64,000 nt of DNA from positions 496,001 through 560,000 of the forward strand of contig NZ_CP071859.1 in assembly GCF_023716665.1 (NCBI RefSeq), in the 5' to 3' direction. The notes under the pieces were generated by a model that made no database searches, was not told the origin of the DNA, and was given only the letters and a program-made list of their open reading frames with translations. Position numbers and translations under genes: made by a program. The DNA comes from Vibrio sp. SCSIO 43135 (GTDB taxonomy: Bacteria; Pseudomonadota; Gammaproteobacteria; Enterobacterales; Vibrionaceae). Shown piece after piece: positions 26,064 through 35,579 of the stretch; position 1 is the first letter of the stretch, and each line of letters starts with the position of its first letter.

Positions 26064-27328
26064 TGCAAGCTGTACTTGATTGGGTAGAAAAACGTCTACC
26101 GGCAATGAACGCGTATAAGAAGCACCTTTCTGAGTACCCAATGCCAAAGAACTTTAACTTTTGGTATTTATTTGGCTCGCTAGCGATGCTTGTACTGGTT
26201 AACCAAATCCTAACGGGTATTTGGTTGACGATGAACTATGTTCCTTCTGGGGAAGGTGCGTTTGCATCTGTTGAATACATCATGCGTGATGTGGAATACG
26301 GGTGGTTACTGCGTTATATGCACTCAACAGGCGCATCTGCGTTTTTCGTTGTTGTTTACCTGCATATGTTCCGTGGTTTGATCTATGGTTCATACCAAAA
26401 GCCTCGTGAGTTACTGTGGGTTTTCGGTATGCTGATTTTCCTAGTGCTAATGGCTGAAGCATTCATGGGTTACCTATTACCTTGGGGACAAATGTCTTAC
26501 TGGGGTGCTCAGGTAATCATTTCGCTGTTTGGTGCGATTCCTGTTATTGGTGATGACCTAACACTATGGATCCGTGGTGACTATGTTATCTCTGGTGCGA
26601 CACTAAACCGTTTCTTTGCTCTTCACGTAATTGCACTACCAATCGTTCTACTGCTTCTTATTGTGCTGCACGTATTGGCACTACACGAAGTAGGCTCCAA
26701 CAACCCAGACGGTATTGAAACTAAGCTACCGAAAGGCAAGATGGGCGACGATTACAAGACTCAATTTAAGTTCCACGATTACTACTCTAAGAAGTACGAT
26801 ATCATCGACTCAATTCCATTCCATCCGTACGGTACAGTTAAGGATATGGTAGGTGTTGCTGGCTTCTTGTTCTTCTTCTGTTATGTGCTGTTCTTTAACC
26901 CTGAGATGGGCGGCTACTTCCTTGAGCCACCTAACTTTGAAGCAGCGAACCCACTGAAAACACCAGAGCACATTGCTCCTGTTTGGTACTTCACTCCGTT
27001 CTACGCAATTCTACGTGCGGTTCCGGATAAGCTACTTGGTGTTGTTGCAATGGGCGCGTCGATTGCAGTGCTATTTATTCTACCGTGGTTAGATCGTTGT
27101 AAAGTGCGCTCTTACCGCTACCGTAGCAAATTCCATCTGTTTAACATTATTCAGTTCACCATCAGCTTTATCGCGTTGGGTATTCTTGGTGCGCTTCCAG
27201 CAACACCAACATACACACTACTAGCGCAGATCTTTAGCTTAGGTTATTTCATGTTCTTCGTACTACTGTACTTCTACAGTAAGAATGAAGCGACGAAACC
27301 ATTACCAGAGAGGGTGACATTCAAATGA
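26063..27328 (+). CDS. petB: Cytochrome b subunit of the bc1 complex
   Basis: A 421-residue inner-membrane protein with about eight helices carrying two b hemes. Heme-ligand histidines lie in RYMHSTGASAFFVVVYLHMFR and in FFALHVIALPIVLLLLIVLH. The Qo-site loop reads PVWY at residues 306-309 (26978-26989) rather than the textbook PEWY. The gene overlaps petA by 1 bp and petC by 4 bp (ATGA), so the three subunits are made together. Full length for the proteobacterial fused cytochrome b. Confidence 0.97.
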   Translation: MQAVLDWVEKRLPAMNAYKKHLSEYPMPKNFNFWYLFGSLAMLVLVNQILTGIWLTMNYVPSGEGAFASVEYIMRDVEYGWLLRYMHSTGASAFFVVVYLHMFRGLIYGSYQKPRELLWVFGMLIFLVLMAEAFMGYLLPWGQMSYWGAQVIISLFGAIPVIGDDLTLWIRGDYVISGATLNRFFALHVIALPIVLLLLIVLHVLALHEVGSNNPDGIETKLPKGKMGDDYKTQFKFHDYYSKKYDIIDSIPFHPYGTVKDMVGVAGFLFFFCYVLFFNPEMGGYFLEPPNFEAANPLKTPEHIAPVWYFTPFYAILRAVPDKLLGVVAMGASIAVLFILPWLDRCKVRSYRYRSKFHLFNIIQFTISFIALGILGALPATPTYTLLAQIFSLGYFMFFVLLYFYSKNEATKPLPERVTFK

Positions 27329-28062
27329 AAAAATGGATTGTAATTTTATTTGCAATGCTGCCATCTCTTGCAATGGCAGCCGGTGCTAACGTACCACTTG
27401 ATAAAGCAAACAACGATTTGACTGACCAAGCATCACTTCAAAACGGCGCAAAGCTGTTTATGAACTACTGTTTCGCGTGTCACTCAACTCAGTACCAGCG
27501 TTACCAGCGTGTTGCTCGTGATATCGGTATCCCGGATGACCTACTTAAAGAGAACTTGATCTTCGATCCTGAAGCTAAAGTGGGTGATCTAATGGTTAAC
27601 GCCATCCCGCAGGAATCTGCGGCGAAATGGTTTGGTGCTCCACCACCGGATCTAACATTGGTTGCTCGTGTTCGTGGTACAGACTGGTTGTACACTTACT
27701 TGCGCTCATTCTATGAAGATCCATCTCGTCCATTTGGTGTGAACAACGTAGTCTTCCCAAGTGTTGGTATGCCACATGTTCTAGAGGAACTACAAGGTAT
27801 TCCAAAACCTATCTACGGCACTAAAGTTGTTGAGGGTGAAGAAGTTCAAGTGGTCGTTGGTGTAGAAGCTGACGGTACAGGTGAACTGAACGCAGAAGAA
27901 TATGACAACGCTGTTCGCGACTTGGTTAACTTCCTTGAGTACTCAGGTGACCCAGTGAAGCTAGAGCGTCATGCACTAGGCTGGTGGGTAATGGCATTCT
28001 TAGTGCTATTCACTATTGTTGTTGTGTTGCTTAAGAAAGAGTATTGGCGTGATGTGCACTAA
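27325..28062 (+). CDS. petC: Cytochrome c1 subunit of the bc1 complex
   Basis: A 245-residue c-type cytochrome with a signal peptide (KKWIVILFAMLPSLAMA), the covalent heme motif CFACH (Cys49, Cys52, His53), a probable axial Met in SVGMPHVLEEL, and a C-terminal membrane anchor (about 217-237) followed by KKEYWRDVH. It passes electrons from the Rieske centre to soluble or membrane cytochrome c. It starts inside the petB stop (ATGA). A strong terminator lies about 45 bases after its stop. Confidence 0.97.
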   Translation: MKKWIVILFAMLPSLAMAAGANVPLDKANNDLTDQASLQNGAKLFMNYCFACHSTQYQRYQRVARDIGIPDDLLKENLIFDPEAKVGDLMVNAIPQESAAKWFGAPPPDLTLVARVRGTDWLYTYLRSFYEDPSRPFGVNNVVFPSVGMPHVLEELQGIPKPIYGTKVVEGEEVQVVVGVEADGTGELNAEEYDNAVRDLVNFLEYSGDPVKLERHALGWWVMAFLVLFTIVVVLLKKEYWRDVH

Positions 28063-28103
28063 TTGTGCTACCATACCGTGCTAATACCTAATTTTTAATG
28101 TTT

Positions 28104-28132
28104 ACAATGGAGGCTTAGCCTCCATTGTTTTT
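28104..28132 (+). terminator. petABC terminator
   Basis: Stem ACAATGGAGGC / GCCTCCATTGT with loop TTA, followed by T residues, placed between petC and sspA. Confidence 0.93.
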
Positions 28133-28160
28133 TATATCTGTAAGTGTGCTGGAGGGCTCC

Positions 28161-28796
28161 ATGGCTGTAGCTGCCAATAAACGTTCTGTAATGACTCTGT
28201 TTTCAAGTGCATCTGATATGTATAGCCATCAGGTTCGTATTGTACTAGCTGAAAAAGGCGTAAGCGTCGAAGTTGAGTTGGTTGATGAGGCAAACCTGCC
28301 TGCGGAACTGATTGAGCTAAACCCGTATAAGACAGTACCAACATTAGTTGATCGTGAGCTAGCGCTGTACGACTCAAAAATCATCATGGAATATCTCGAT
28401 GAGCGTTTTCCTCATCCACCATTGATGCCTGTTTACCCTGTTGCTCGTGGTAACAGCCGCCTAATGATTTACCGTATTGAACGTAACTGGTACTCATTAG
28501 CCGAGAAAGTAGTAAAAGGTAACGCTGAAGAATCTGAAAATGCGCGTAACAAGCTTCGCAATGATTTACTAACACTTGCGCCAGTATTTGCTGAGTACGA
28601 GTACTTCATGAGTGAAGAGTTCAGTTTGATCGATTGTTACCTAGCTCCGTTACTGTGGCGTTTGCCTCAATTAGGTATCGAGCTGGTAGGCCCAGGTTCA
28701 AAAGAGCTTAAAGTTTACATGAACCGCGTATTTGAACGTGATTCATTCCTTGCTTCTTTGACTGAAGCTGAGCGTGAGATGCGCTTATCTCGTTAA
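28161..28796 (+). CDS. sspA: Stringent starvation protein A
   Basis: A 211-residue glutathione S-transferase-fold protein that binds RNA polymerase and alters promoter use during starvation and stress. The thioredoxin-like N-terminus contains the family pattern VMTLFSSASDMYSHQVRIVL and the cis-proline region YKTVPTLVDREL. The helical C-terminal domain contains the SLIDCYLAPLLWRLP segment. The ATG at 28161 is chosen over an in-frame upstream TTG because GGAGG lies 6 bases before it and homologues begin there. sspB follows after 10 bp, so they form an operon. Confidence 0.96.
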   Translation: MAVAANKRSVMTLFSSASDMYSHQVRIVLAEKGVSVEVELVDEANLPAELIELNPYKTVPTLVDRELALYDSKIIMEYLDERFPHPPLMPVYPVARGNSRLMIYRIERNWYSLAEKVVKGNAEESENARNKLRNDLLTLAPVFAEYEYFMSEEFSLIDCYLAPLLWRLPQLGIELVGPGSKELKVYMNRVFERDSFLASLTEAEREMRLSR

Positions 28797-28806
28797 TGGT
28801 TGTTTG

Positions 28807-29298
28807 ATGGATATTTCCAAAATGACACCTCGCCGACCATATATGCTACGTGCATTTTATGATTGGCTGGTTGATAACGATTTAACTCCGCACTTGGTTG
28901 TTGATGCAACTATGCCCGGTGTTCGAGTACCGCAAGAGTTCGTTCAGGACGGTCAAATTATCCTGAATGTTGCCCCACGAGCTGTAGGAAATTTAGAACT
29001 TGGTAATGAAGCGATTACGTTTAGTGCTCGCTTCAGTGGGCGCCCTCACTCTGTGATAGTTCCTTTGTATGCGGTTCAAGCTATTTACGCCCGTGAGAAC
29101 GGTGCAGGTACTATGTTTGAACCTGAAGAAGCATATGTTGGTTCGATTGAAGAGGAAGAGCCAAACGAGTCGTTTGAAGAAGATGTGGCTGCTCACTCCC
29201 TTTCAAGTATTGAAGGAGAGCCAGAGTTAGAAACAGAAACTTCTGACGATGAGCCTCCAAGGCCTAAAGGCAAGCCGAGCTTACGCGTGGTTAAATAA
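28807..29298 (+). CDS. sspB: ClpXP adaptor SspB
   Basis: A 163-residue adaptor that binds ssrA-tagged proteins and hands them to ClpXP. The folded N-terminal domain (about 1-115) is highly conserved (TPRRPYMLRAFYDWLVDN, then PRAVGNLELGNEAITFSARF). A long acidic flexible linker follows (about 115-150), and a C-terminal ClpX-binding tail ends LRVVK, as in E. coli. The start ATG at 28807 lies 10 bases after sspA; its ribosome site is weak, so coupling to sspA is likely. Confidence 0.96.
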   Translation: MDISKMTPRRPYMLRAFYDWLVDNDLTPHLVVDATMPGVRVPQEFVQDGQIILNVAPRAVGNLELGNEAITFSARFSGRPHSVIVPLYAVQAIYARENGAGTMFEPEEAYVGSIEEEEPNESFEEDVAAHSLSSIEGEPELETETSDDEPPRPKGKPSLRVVK

Positions 29299-29327
29299 AA
29301 AAAGCAGCGATATCGCTGCTTTTTTTG
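29297..29327. terminator. Bidirectional terminator between sspB and dolP
   Basis: A perfect palindrome GCAGCGATATCGCTGC flanked by A-run and T-run sits directly after the sspB stop and 17 bases before the dolP stop, serving both converging genes. Confidence 0.94.
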
Positions 29328-29344
29328 TGCTTGTTTGTGGCGTG

Positions 29345-29896
29345 TTAGTTGCTGTACTGGAATGCTCGAACCACTTTTTTTACACCAGATACGTTACGAG
29401 CAACCTCTGTCGCGATTTCGGCATGCTCTTGAGATACGTAGCCTAGTAGGAATACTTCACCATCTTCCGTAATTACCTTAACGTTCGCACCACTCAACTC
29501 GGATTTAGTCAGCAATGCGGATTTCACTTTAGTGGTTATCCAGCTGTCTTGACTAACGTTACCTACACTCAATGGCGCTTTAATTCGTACTTGATTATGG
29601 ATGGTTTTGACACCTTTAACTTTACGCGCCTGAGTCTCAAACTCGGTTAGCAACTCTTGTGTTCTCGACTGCCCCATTAGAATCACCGTGCCTTCAAATG
29701 AGCTCGCTGTAATACTCACGTTACCACGGTAAGGTGGTTTATTACTTAAACCAGCGACTTCGAAGTCAATATTGTTATCGCTCCAAATTTGGTTCATGCT
29801 GCGCGGATCACTGGCTGTGTTTTCAGCGCTAGAGCCCGCACAACCGGCTAATGTTATGAAAATGAGCAGTAAGCTCGATAATTTAAGTATCTTCAT
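29345..29896 (-). CDS. dolP: Outer-membrane lipoprotein DolP (YraP), two BON domains
   Basis: A 183-residue lipoprotein. The signal peptide ends in a lipobox (ITLAGC, Cys19). Two BON domains follow: about 40-110 (ending VKTIHNQVRI) and 115-183 (ending VSGVKKVVRAFQY). The E. coli homologue DolP supports outer-membrane integrity and acts with the BAM complex, at division sites. It is the last gene of a minus-strand cluster lpoA-yraN-diaA-dolP, 2 bp after the diaA stop, as in enterobacteria. Confidence 0.94.
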   Translation of the reverse strand: MKILKLSSLLLIFITLAGCAGSSAENTASDPRSMNQIWSDNNIDFEVAGLSNKPPYRGNVSITASSFEGTVILMGQSRTQELLTEFETQARKVKGVKTIHNQVRIKAPLSVGNVSQDSWITTKVKSALLTKSELSGANVKVITEDGEVFLLGYVSQEHAEIATEVARNVSGVKKVVRAFQYSN

Positions 29897-29898
29897 AA

Positions 29899-30492
<594 letters not shown>

Positions 30493-30861
30493 TTATCCTT
30501 GAGTTATCGCGTTTTTATACCATTCGATTTGTTCACCTTGTTGCTGGATAGCAACGATATCAAATCGGTAATCCGTTGAATGAACTGACAAGCCTTGTTT
30601 GAGTAACCATAAGGTCGCAGCTTTAATCAGCTTTTTCATTTTGCTAGCCGTGACGGTTTCTACGGCCAGTCCATGTGTTGTTCGCGCTCGATACTTAACT
30701 TCAACGAAGACGATGGTCTCTGCATCCGCCATGATGAGATCGATTTCACCTGCCTTAGTGTTGAAGTTTCTCTCAATAGGTCTAAGACCGCAACCCGTTA
30801 AATAGGTTTCGGCTACGGTCTCATAGTGATTGCCAGTACTACGTCGGCTAAATAGCCTCAC
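30493..30861 (-). CDS. yraN: YraN family (UPF0102) endonuclease-like protein
   Basis: A 122-residue protein of the UPF0102 family, with the restriction-endonuclease-like fold. The core pattern GEIDLIM...ETIVFVEVKYR carries the E/D-x-K residues expected of a PD-(D/E)XK nuclease, but no activity is established for it to my knowledge. I choose the GTG at 30861, giving (M)RLFSRRSTGNHYE, because relatives begin with this short basic segment. An ATG at 30906 would lengthen the overlap with lpoA to 59 bp. With the GTG start the overlap is 14 bp, so translation is probably coupled. Confidence 0.85.
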   Translation of the reverse strand: MRLFSRRSTGNHYETVAETYLTGCGLRPIERNFNTKAGEIDLIMADAETIVFVEVKYRARTTHGLAVETVTASKMKKLIKAATLWLLKQGLSVHSTDYRFDIVAIQQQGEQIEWYKNAITQG

Positions 30862-32659
30862 GTTTCGCCCAGCTAATTTCACGTTGAACAACGCACTGTT
30901 CGTCAATACTCAGTACACCTGTTTGGCCTTGAACGGTGTAGTCGGCGACTACCTTCATTTGAGGTAACTCTTCCATCAGCTGATAGGCATCCATCCCTAG
31001 AGCTTGTAAGCGTTTCTCTGCGTTAGACCCTTTAGGCCAAAGTGTATCCATCTGAGCTTTTAATGCCATGTCTGGTTGAATCAGCAGAGGAATATCACTG
31101 TACTCAACGCCGGTTAGATCTTCGTACTGGGTAGCACTGCTGTTACTACGCGAGTTTGAAAATAGCTTAGGCGGTTGTGTGTCTGGGTTAATTGCGACTT
31201 CAATGAATGGTTTGATAAGAGTAAGATCCGAGCTTTTAGCAACAATGTAGACAGAGTCAATGTCACGGCGGCTGCGTGGCATGCTTTCTAGTGACATGTC
31301 CATTAAGCTATCCATTTGCGCGATACGTTGCTGGCTTTCTTGTAAACCAAACACCGAGTTGATGTTTCTCTGTAGTTGGCGTTTATCACCGAACAAATTT
31401 ACGGCCACTTTATTGTCGCTGTGTTTTTTCCATTCCTTATCAAAGGACTCTACAACTCGTTCACCTAATCGTCCTTGTGGAGCGAGTATAAGTGGATACT
31501 CAAAACCTTGCTCTGCTAGGTGCTTAGCCGCTTGAGCTACCTCCTGCTCCGGTGATAGGGCTAGGTAACAGGTATTCGTGCCTTCTTCTACTGACTCTGG
31601 GATATTTAAAGCTAGTGTTGGAATTGGCTGAGAAAGGTCATCTTGTACCTCTTCAAGCATTTCAACATTTGCCTTGGTTAATGGACCAACCACAAAGTCG
31701 ATGTTTTTCTCAAGTAACGTAAGCTTTAGCTGATCAGGTGTCAGCTGATTTGTGTCCAAAATAGTCAGCGTTGCTTCTGAGTCTTTTTCGTCATCGTTCA
31801 TCATAGCCATGATGAACCCATCACGGATTAGCTGAGCTTGCTTAGCGAATTTTCCTGATAGAGGTAGTAGCAAAGCCGTATTGGTTGGCTTAGTGATCTC
31901 TAAAGCAAGAATATCTTGGATCGATTGCGGCGTATGTTGAGCGGCTGGGTGATCAGGGTTTTCTGCTAGCCAGTTCTCCAGAGCGTTTTTTAATTGGGGA
32001 ACATTACTCGCAAGAGTTTTCATATAAACAGCCAGCTGTAACCAGCCATCAAGAATATCTTCTTCTGGTGCGGTATTTAGGGCGGTAATTTCAGATTCGT
32101 TGTAGAGGCTGAAATTATCCCATATGAGCGCGGCAGTATCATCTTGCAGTTCTTGGCCTTGGTATTGGCTAAGAGCGACTAGCTCTCGGTTGGCTGAAAA
32201 ATAACGATGTAATTGAGTATACAGGTCAGCTCTCAACTGGTGATAGTCTTTCCACTGTTCATTTGGCAGGGTCCACTGTGGCTGAAAATTCAGCTGACCG
32301 AGTGCCTGGTCATATTGACCATCTAGTTGCAGTAACTCAGCTCGTGCTAACTGCCATTCTGCCTGCTGGATCTCAGATAAGGGTTGCTTAGCGATGCGCT
32401 GTGTCAGCCTTTGGGCTAGCTCAAAATCTTGGTTATCGACAGTGGCTTTCAGCGCCATAATCAGCCAATCAGTTTGTAAGCTTCCTTTACTGCTGTCAGC
32501 TTGCATTAGGTAAGATTGAGCCGATTTAACCGGATCGAGCGTGATATCTACGTAAGTCGGTGCTGCGGGTTTAGACGAACAAGCAGCCAATGTAATTGCG
32601 AGTGCAACAGGAGTTAGTAAGCGTGGTACACTGATTCTCTTATGGTTCTTCATAGCCAT
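30848..32659 (-). CDS. lpoA: Penicillin-binding protein 1A activator LpoA
   Basis: A 603-residue outer-membrane lipoprotein that reaches through the periplasm and activates PBP1a. The lipobox is ITLAAC, with the lipidated Cys at about residue 27. An N-terminal TPR-like helical domain (about 40-240) is followed by a C-terminal periplasmic-binding-protein-like domain (about 250-590; LLLPLSGKFAKQAQLIRDGFI marks its start). The N-terminal MAMKNHK gives two possible ATGs. It is the first gene of the minus-strand cluster, divergent from rsmI across 62 bp. Confidence 0.95.
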   Translation of the reverse strand: MAMKNHKRISVPRLLTPVALAITLAACSSKPAAPTYVDITLDPVKSAQSYLMQADSSKGSLQTDWLIMALKATVDNQDFELAQRLTQRIAKQPLSEIQQAEWQLARAELLQLDGQYDQALGQLNFQPQWTLPNEQWKDYHQLRADLYTQLHRYFSANRELVALSQYQGQELQDDTAALIWDNFSLYNESEITALNTAPEEDILDGWLQLAVYMKTLASNVPQLKNALENWLAENPDHPAAQHTPQSIQDILALEITKPTNTALLLPLSGKFAKQAQLIRDGFIMAMMNDDEKDSEATLTILDTNQLTPDQLKLTLLEKNIDFVVGPLTKANVEMLEEVQDDLSQPIPTLALNIPESVEEGTNTCYLALSPEQEVAQAAKHLAEQGFEYPLILAPQGRLGERVVESFDKEWKKHSDNKVAVNLFGDKRQLQRNINSVFGLQESQQRIAQMDSLMDMSLESMPRSRRDIDSVYIVAKSSDLTLIKPFIEVAINPDTQPPKLFSNSRSNSSATQYEDLTGVEYSDIPLLIQPDMALKAQMDTLWPKGSNAEKRLQALGMDAYQLMEELPQMKVVADYTVQGQTGVLSIDEQCVVQREISWAKREAI

Positions 32660-32721
32660 GAGTTCTTAACTTGTAAGTGTAAAATTGTCTCTATATTAAT
32701 CGTTGAAGTGATGGTAAACAA

Positions 32722-33585
32722 ATGACAGATAACAAAACATTGCCAGCAGAGATCCCAACTCTCTATATTGTTCCGACTCCTATTGGCAATTTAGGTGATA
32801 TCACCCAACGTGCAATTGAAGTCTTATCGAGTGTGGATGTCATTGCTGCGGAAGATACTCGTCATACTGGCAAGTTGCTTGCTCACTTCAATATTCAAAC
32901 TAAAACATTCCCTTTGCATGATCACAATGAACAGCAGAAAGCACAAGTATTAGTTGAGCGATTACTAGCAGGCCAATCTATTGCCTTGGTGTCCGATGCG
33001 GGGACACCGCTGATTAGCGATCCAGGGTACCACCTTGTCAATAAGTGTCGTCAAGCGGGTGTTAAAGTTGTGCCATTGCCAGGTGCTTGTGCGGTCATCA
33101 CTGCGTTAAGCGCATCAGGTTTACCGTCGGATCGCTTCAGTTTTGAAGGTTTCCTTCCTGCCAAGAGCAAGGGGCGTAAAGATAAGTTTCTTGAAATTGC
33201 TAAAGCTGAGCGTACCTGTATTTTTTATGAATCGCCGCACCGAATTACGGATTCGCTTAAGGACATGTTGGAAATCCTTGGACCTGACCGAGAAGTCGTT
33301 TTGGCTCGGGAACTAACAAAAACCTTTGAAACTATTCAAGGCAAGCCATTAGGTGAGCTTATTGAGTGGGTACTAGCGGACGAAAACCAACAACGTGGTG
33401 AAATGGTACTTTTGATCCACGGTCATAGAGAGAGTGCCGAGGACTCTTTACCAGAAGAGGCAACACGTACTTTGGCAATTCTGACTAAAGAGTTGCCTCT
33501 GAAGAAAGCCGCCGCTATGGCCGCAGAAATATACAATCTCAAGAAGAACGCTTTATATAAGTGGGGGCTTGAGCACTTAGATTAA
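32722..33585 (+). CDS. rsmI: 16S rRNA (cytidine-1402 2'-O)-methyltransferase
   Basis: A 287-residue SAM-dependent enzyme of the tetrapyrrole-methylase fold that methylates the ribose of C1402 in the ribosomal P site. Motifs: [14 protein letters not shown] at the N-terminus, [19 protein letters not shown], and [20 protein letters not shown]. The C-terminal small domain ends with [12 protein letters not shown]. Length agrees with E. coli RsmI (286). Promoter elements must lie in the 62-bp divergent gap with lpoA. RsmH, which methylates the base of the same nucleotide, is encoded 0.7 kb downstream. Confidence 0.96.
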   Translation: MTDNKTLPAEIPTLYIVPTPIGNLGDITQRAIEVLSSVDVIAAEDTRHTGKLLAHFNIQTKTFPLHDHNEQQKAQVLVERLLAGQSIALVSDAGTPLISDPGYHLVNKCRQAGVKVVPLPGACAVITALSASGLPSDRFSFEGFLPAKSKGRKDKFLEIAKAERTCIFYESPHRITDSLKDMLEILGPDREVVLARELTKTFETIQGKPLGELIEWVLADENQQRGEMVLLIHGHRESAEDSLPEEATRTLAILTKELPLKKAAAMAAEIYNLKKNALYKWGLEHLD

Positions 33586-33658
33586 TACAGCAATGCTGCT
33601 TGTTTAGTGTAAAAAAGCATCACTTAGTGCATGCCTTTCAGCATATTTGTGATCTTGC

Positions 33659-33687
33659 TAGACACTGTTAGCGCTTATCTATACAAT
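33659..33687 (+). promoter_or_regulatory. rnpB promoter
   Basis: -35 TAGACA (33659-33664) and -10 TACAAT (33682-33687) are separated by 17 bases, placing the start about 8 bases on, at the predicted 5' end of the RNA. Confidence 0.8.
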
Positions 33688-33695
33688 CCGCCTTC

Positions 33696-34101
<406 letters not shown>

Positions 34102-34108
34102 ATTCGAG

Positions 34109-34143
34109 ACCCATCATAACCTCCCGTTATGATGGGTTTTTTG
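34109..34143 (+). terminator. rnpB terminator
   Basis: Stem ACCCATCATAAC / GTTATGATGGGT with a 5-base loop and a T-run, just after the RNA's 3' end. Confidence 0.93.
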
Positions 34144-34150
34144 CTTTTAA

Positions 34151-34258
34151 TTGACGAAATAAATTTCGTAAGCACTAAACTTAGCGCAATATCACGAGAA
34201 GCCTGATTCGAAAGGTGGAGATATGGCGTTAAATCAGTACACTGATACCAATAGCTAG
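34151..34258 (+). promoter_or_regulatory. dcw-cluster leader: -35-like element, inverted repeat, 11-codon frame
   Basis: A TTGACG (34151-34156) runs directly into a perfect inverted repeat ACGAAAT-AA-ATTTCGT (34154-34169). A -10-like TAAACT (34176-34181) follows at 19-bp spacing, which is long. Further on, AGGTGGAG precedes ATG at 34223, opening a frame of 11 codons (MALNQYTDTNS) that stops at 34258, 39 bases before rsmH. This is where mraZ lies in related genomes; no mraZ is present. Confidence 0.4.
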
Positions 34259-34297
34259 CGTTTTACGCGAATTCAGCACCAGCTTGATGAGATAACG

Positions 34298-35248
34298 ATG
34301 ACCGAATCATTCCAACACATATCTGTACTCCTTAATGAATCTATTGATGGGCTCGCTATCAAACCAGATGGCACCTACATTGATGGAACGTTTGGACGTG
34401 GCGGGCATAGCCGCACTATCTTATCTAAGCTAGGTGAAAATGGTCGCCTGTTCAGTATTGACCGTGATCCTCAAGCGATTGCCGAAGCACAAAAGATTGA
34501 TGATCCTCGCTTTACCATTATTCACGGCCCATTTTCTGGTATGGCGGACTATGCCGAGCGATACGACTTGGTCGGTAAAGTTGATGGAGTGCTGCTGGAT
34601 TTAGGCGTGTCATCCCCACAGTTGGACGATGCAGAGCGTGGCTTCAGCTTTATGAAAGATGGCCCGTTGGATATGCGCATGGATCCAACATCGGGTATCC
34701 CAGTGTCACAATGGCTATTAGAAGCTGACCTTGATGATATTACCTGGGTGATTCGCGAGTTTGGCGAAGATAAGCATGCTCGCCGAATTGCTAAAGCGAT
34801 TGTCGCGCATCGTGACGATGAAGAAAAAGAACCACTGACTCGCACTAGCCAGTTAGCAAAGCTGATTTCAGAAGCGGCGCCGAAAAGCTTTAAAGAAAAG
34901 AAGCACCCTGCGACACGTGCATTCCAAGCGTTTCGTATTTACATCAACAGTGAATTAGAGGAAATTGATACCGCGCTTAAAGGTGCTGCCAGCATTCTAG
35001 CACCACAAGGTCGTTTATCTGTGATTAGCTTCCACTCGTTGGAAGACAGAATGGTGAAGCGATTTATCCGCAAAGAAAGCAAAGGGCCAGAAGTGCCACA
35101 CGGTATCCCTCTGACAGAAGACCAAATCAAAGCGTTAGGTAGCGCCGACTTGAAGGCGGTAGGGAAAGCCATTAAGCCGTCAAAACAAGAGGTTGAGCTG
35201 AATACACGTTCAAGAAGCTCGGTATTACGCTTAGCTGAAAAACTGTAG
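34298..35248 (+). CDS. rsmH: 16S rRNA (cytosine-1402 N4)-methyltransferase
   Basis: A 316-residue SAM-dependent enzyme that methylates N4 of C1402 in 16S rRNA. Motifs: [27 protein letters not shown] (SAM loop), [21 protein letters not shown], and the C-terminal [19 protein letters not shown]. Usually the second gene of the dcw cluster after mraZ; here it is the first. The ATG at 34298 has a modest TGAGA ribosome site. ftsL begins 13 bp after its stop. Confidence 0.97.
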   Translation: MTESFQHISVLLNESIDGLAIKPDGTYIDGTFGRGGHSRTILSKLGENGRLFSIDRDPQAIAEAQKIDDPRFTIIHGPFSGMADYAERYDLVGKVDGVLLDLGVSSPQLDDAERGFSFMKDGPLDMRMDPTSGIPVSQWLLEADLDDITWVIREFGEDKHARRIAKAIVAHRDDEEKEPLTRTSQLAKLISEAAPKSFKEKKHPATRAFQAFRIYINSELEEIDTALKGAASILAPQGRLSVISFHSLEDRMVKRFIRKESKGPEVPHGIPLTEDQIKALGSADLKAVGKAIKPSKQEVELNTRSRSSVLRLAEKL

Positions 35249-35261
35249 TGAATCGATACCG

Positions 35262-35579
35262 ATGAGTAGAAAAGCGCCTAACTTAGCAAAATTAATCGCA
35301 CAGGATTTATTTACTGTTGGCCGAGTGCCGATGGTGTTGTTAGTGCTAATTTTTGCCAGTGCAATGGGCGTTGTGTTTGTCACTCATCATTCTCGCCAGG
35401 CCATTTCTGAAAAAGATCAGATGTTATTAGAGCGTGATCGATTGGGCAGTGAATGGCGCAACCTTATCCTCGAAGAAACCGCATTAGCCGATCACAGTCG
35501 GGTGCAAGCTCTTGCTAAACGAGAGCTTGAGATGAAGCGCCCAGATGCAGACAAAGAAGTGGTAATCAATCTGCAATGA
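35262..35579 (+). CDS. ftsL: Cell division protein FtsL
   Basis: A 105-residue bitopic inner-membrane protein: short basic cytoplasmic segment (SRKAPNLAKLIAQDL), one membrane helix (about 23-42), and a periplasmic coiled coil (about 48-100) that pairs with FtsB and contacts FtsQ and FtsWI. Sequence is poorly conserved in this family; identity rests on topology, size and position between rsmH and ftsI. Overlaps ftsI by 4 bp (ATGA). Confidence 0.94.
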   Translation: MSRKAPNLAKLIAQDLFTVGRVPMVLLVLIFASAMGVVFVTHHSRQAISEKDQMLLERDRLGSEWRNLILEETALADHSRVQALAKRELEMKRPDADKEVVINLQ

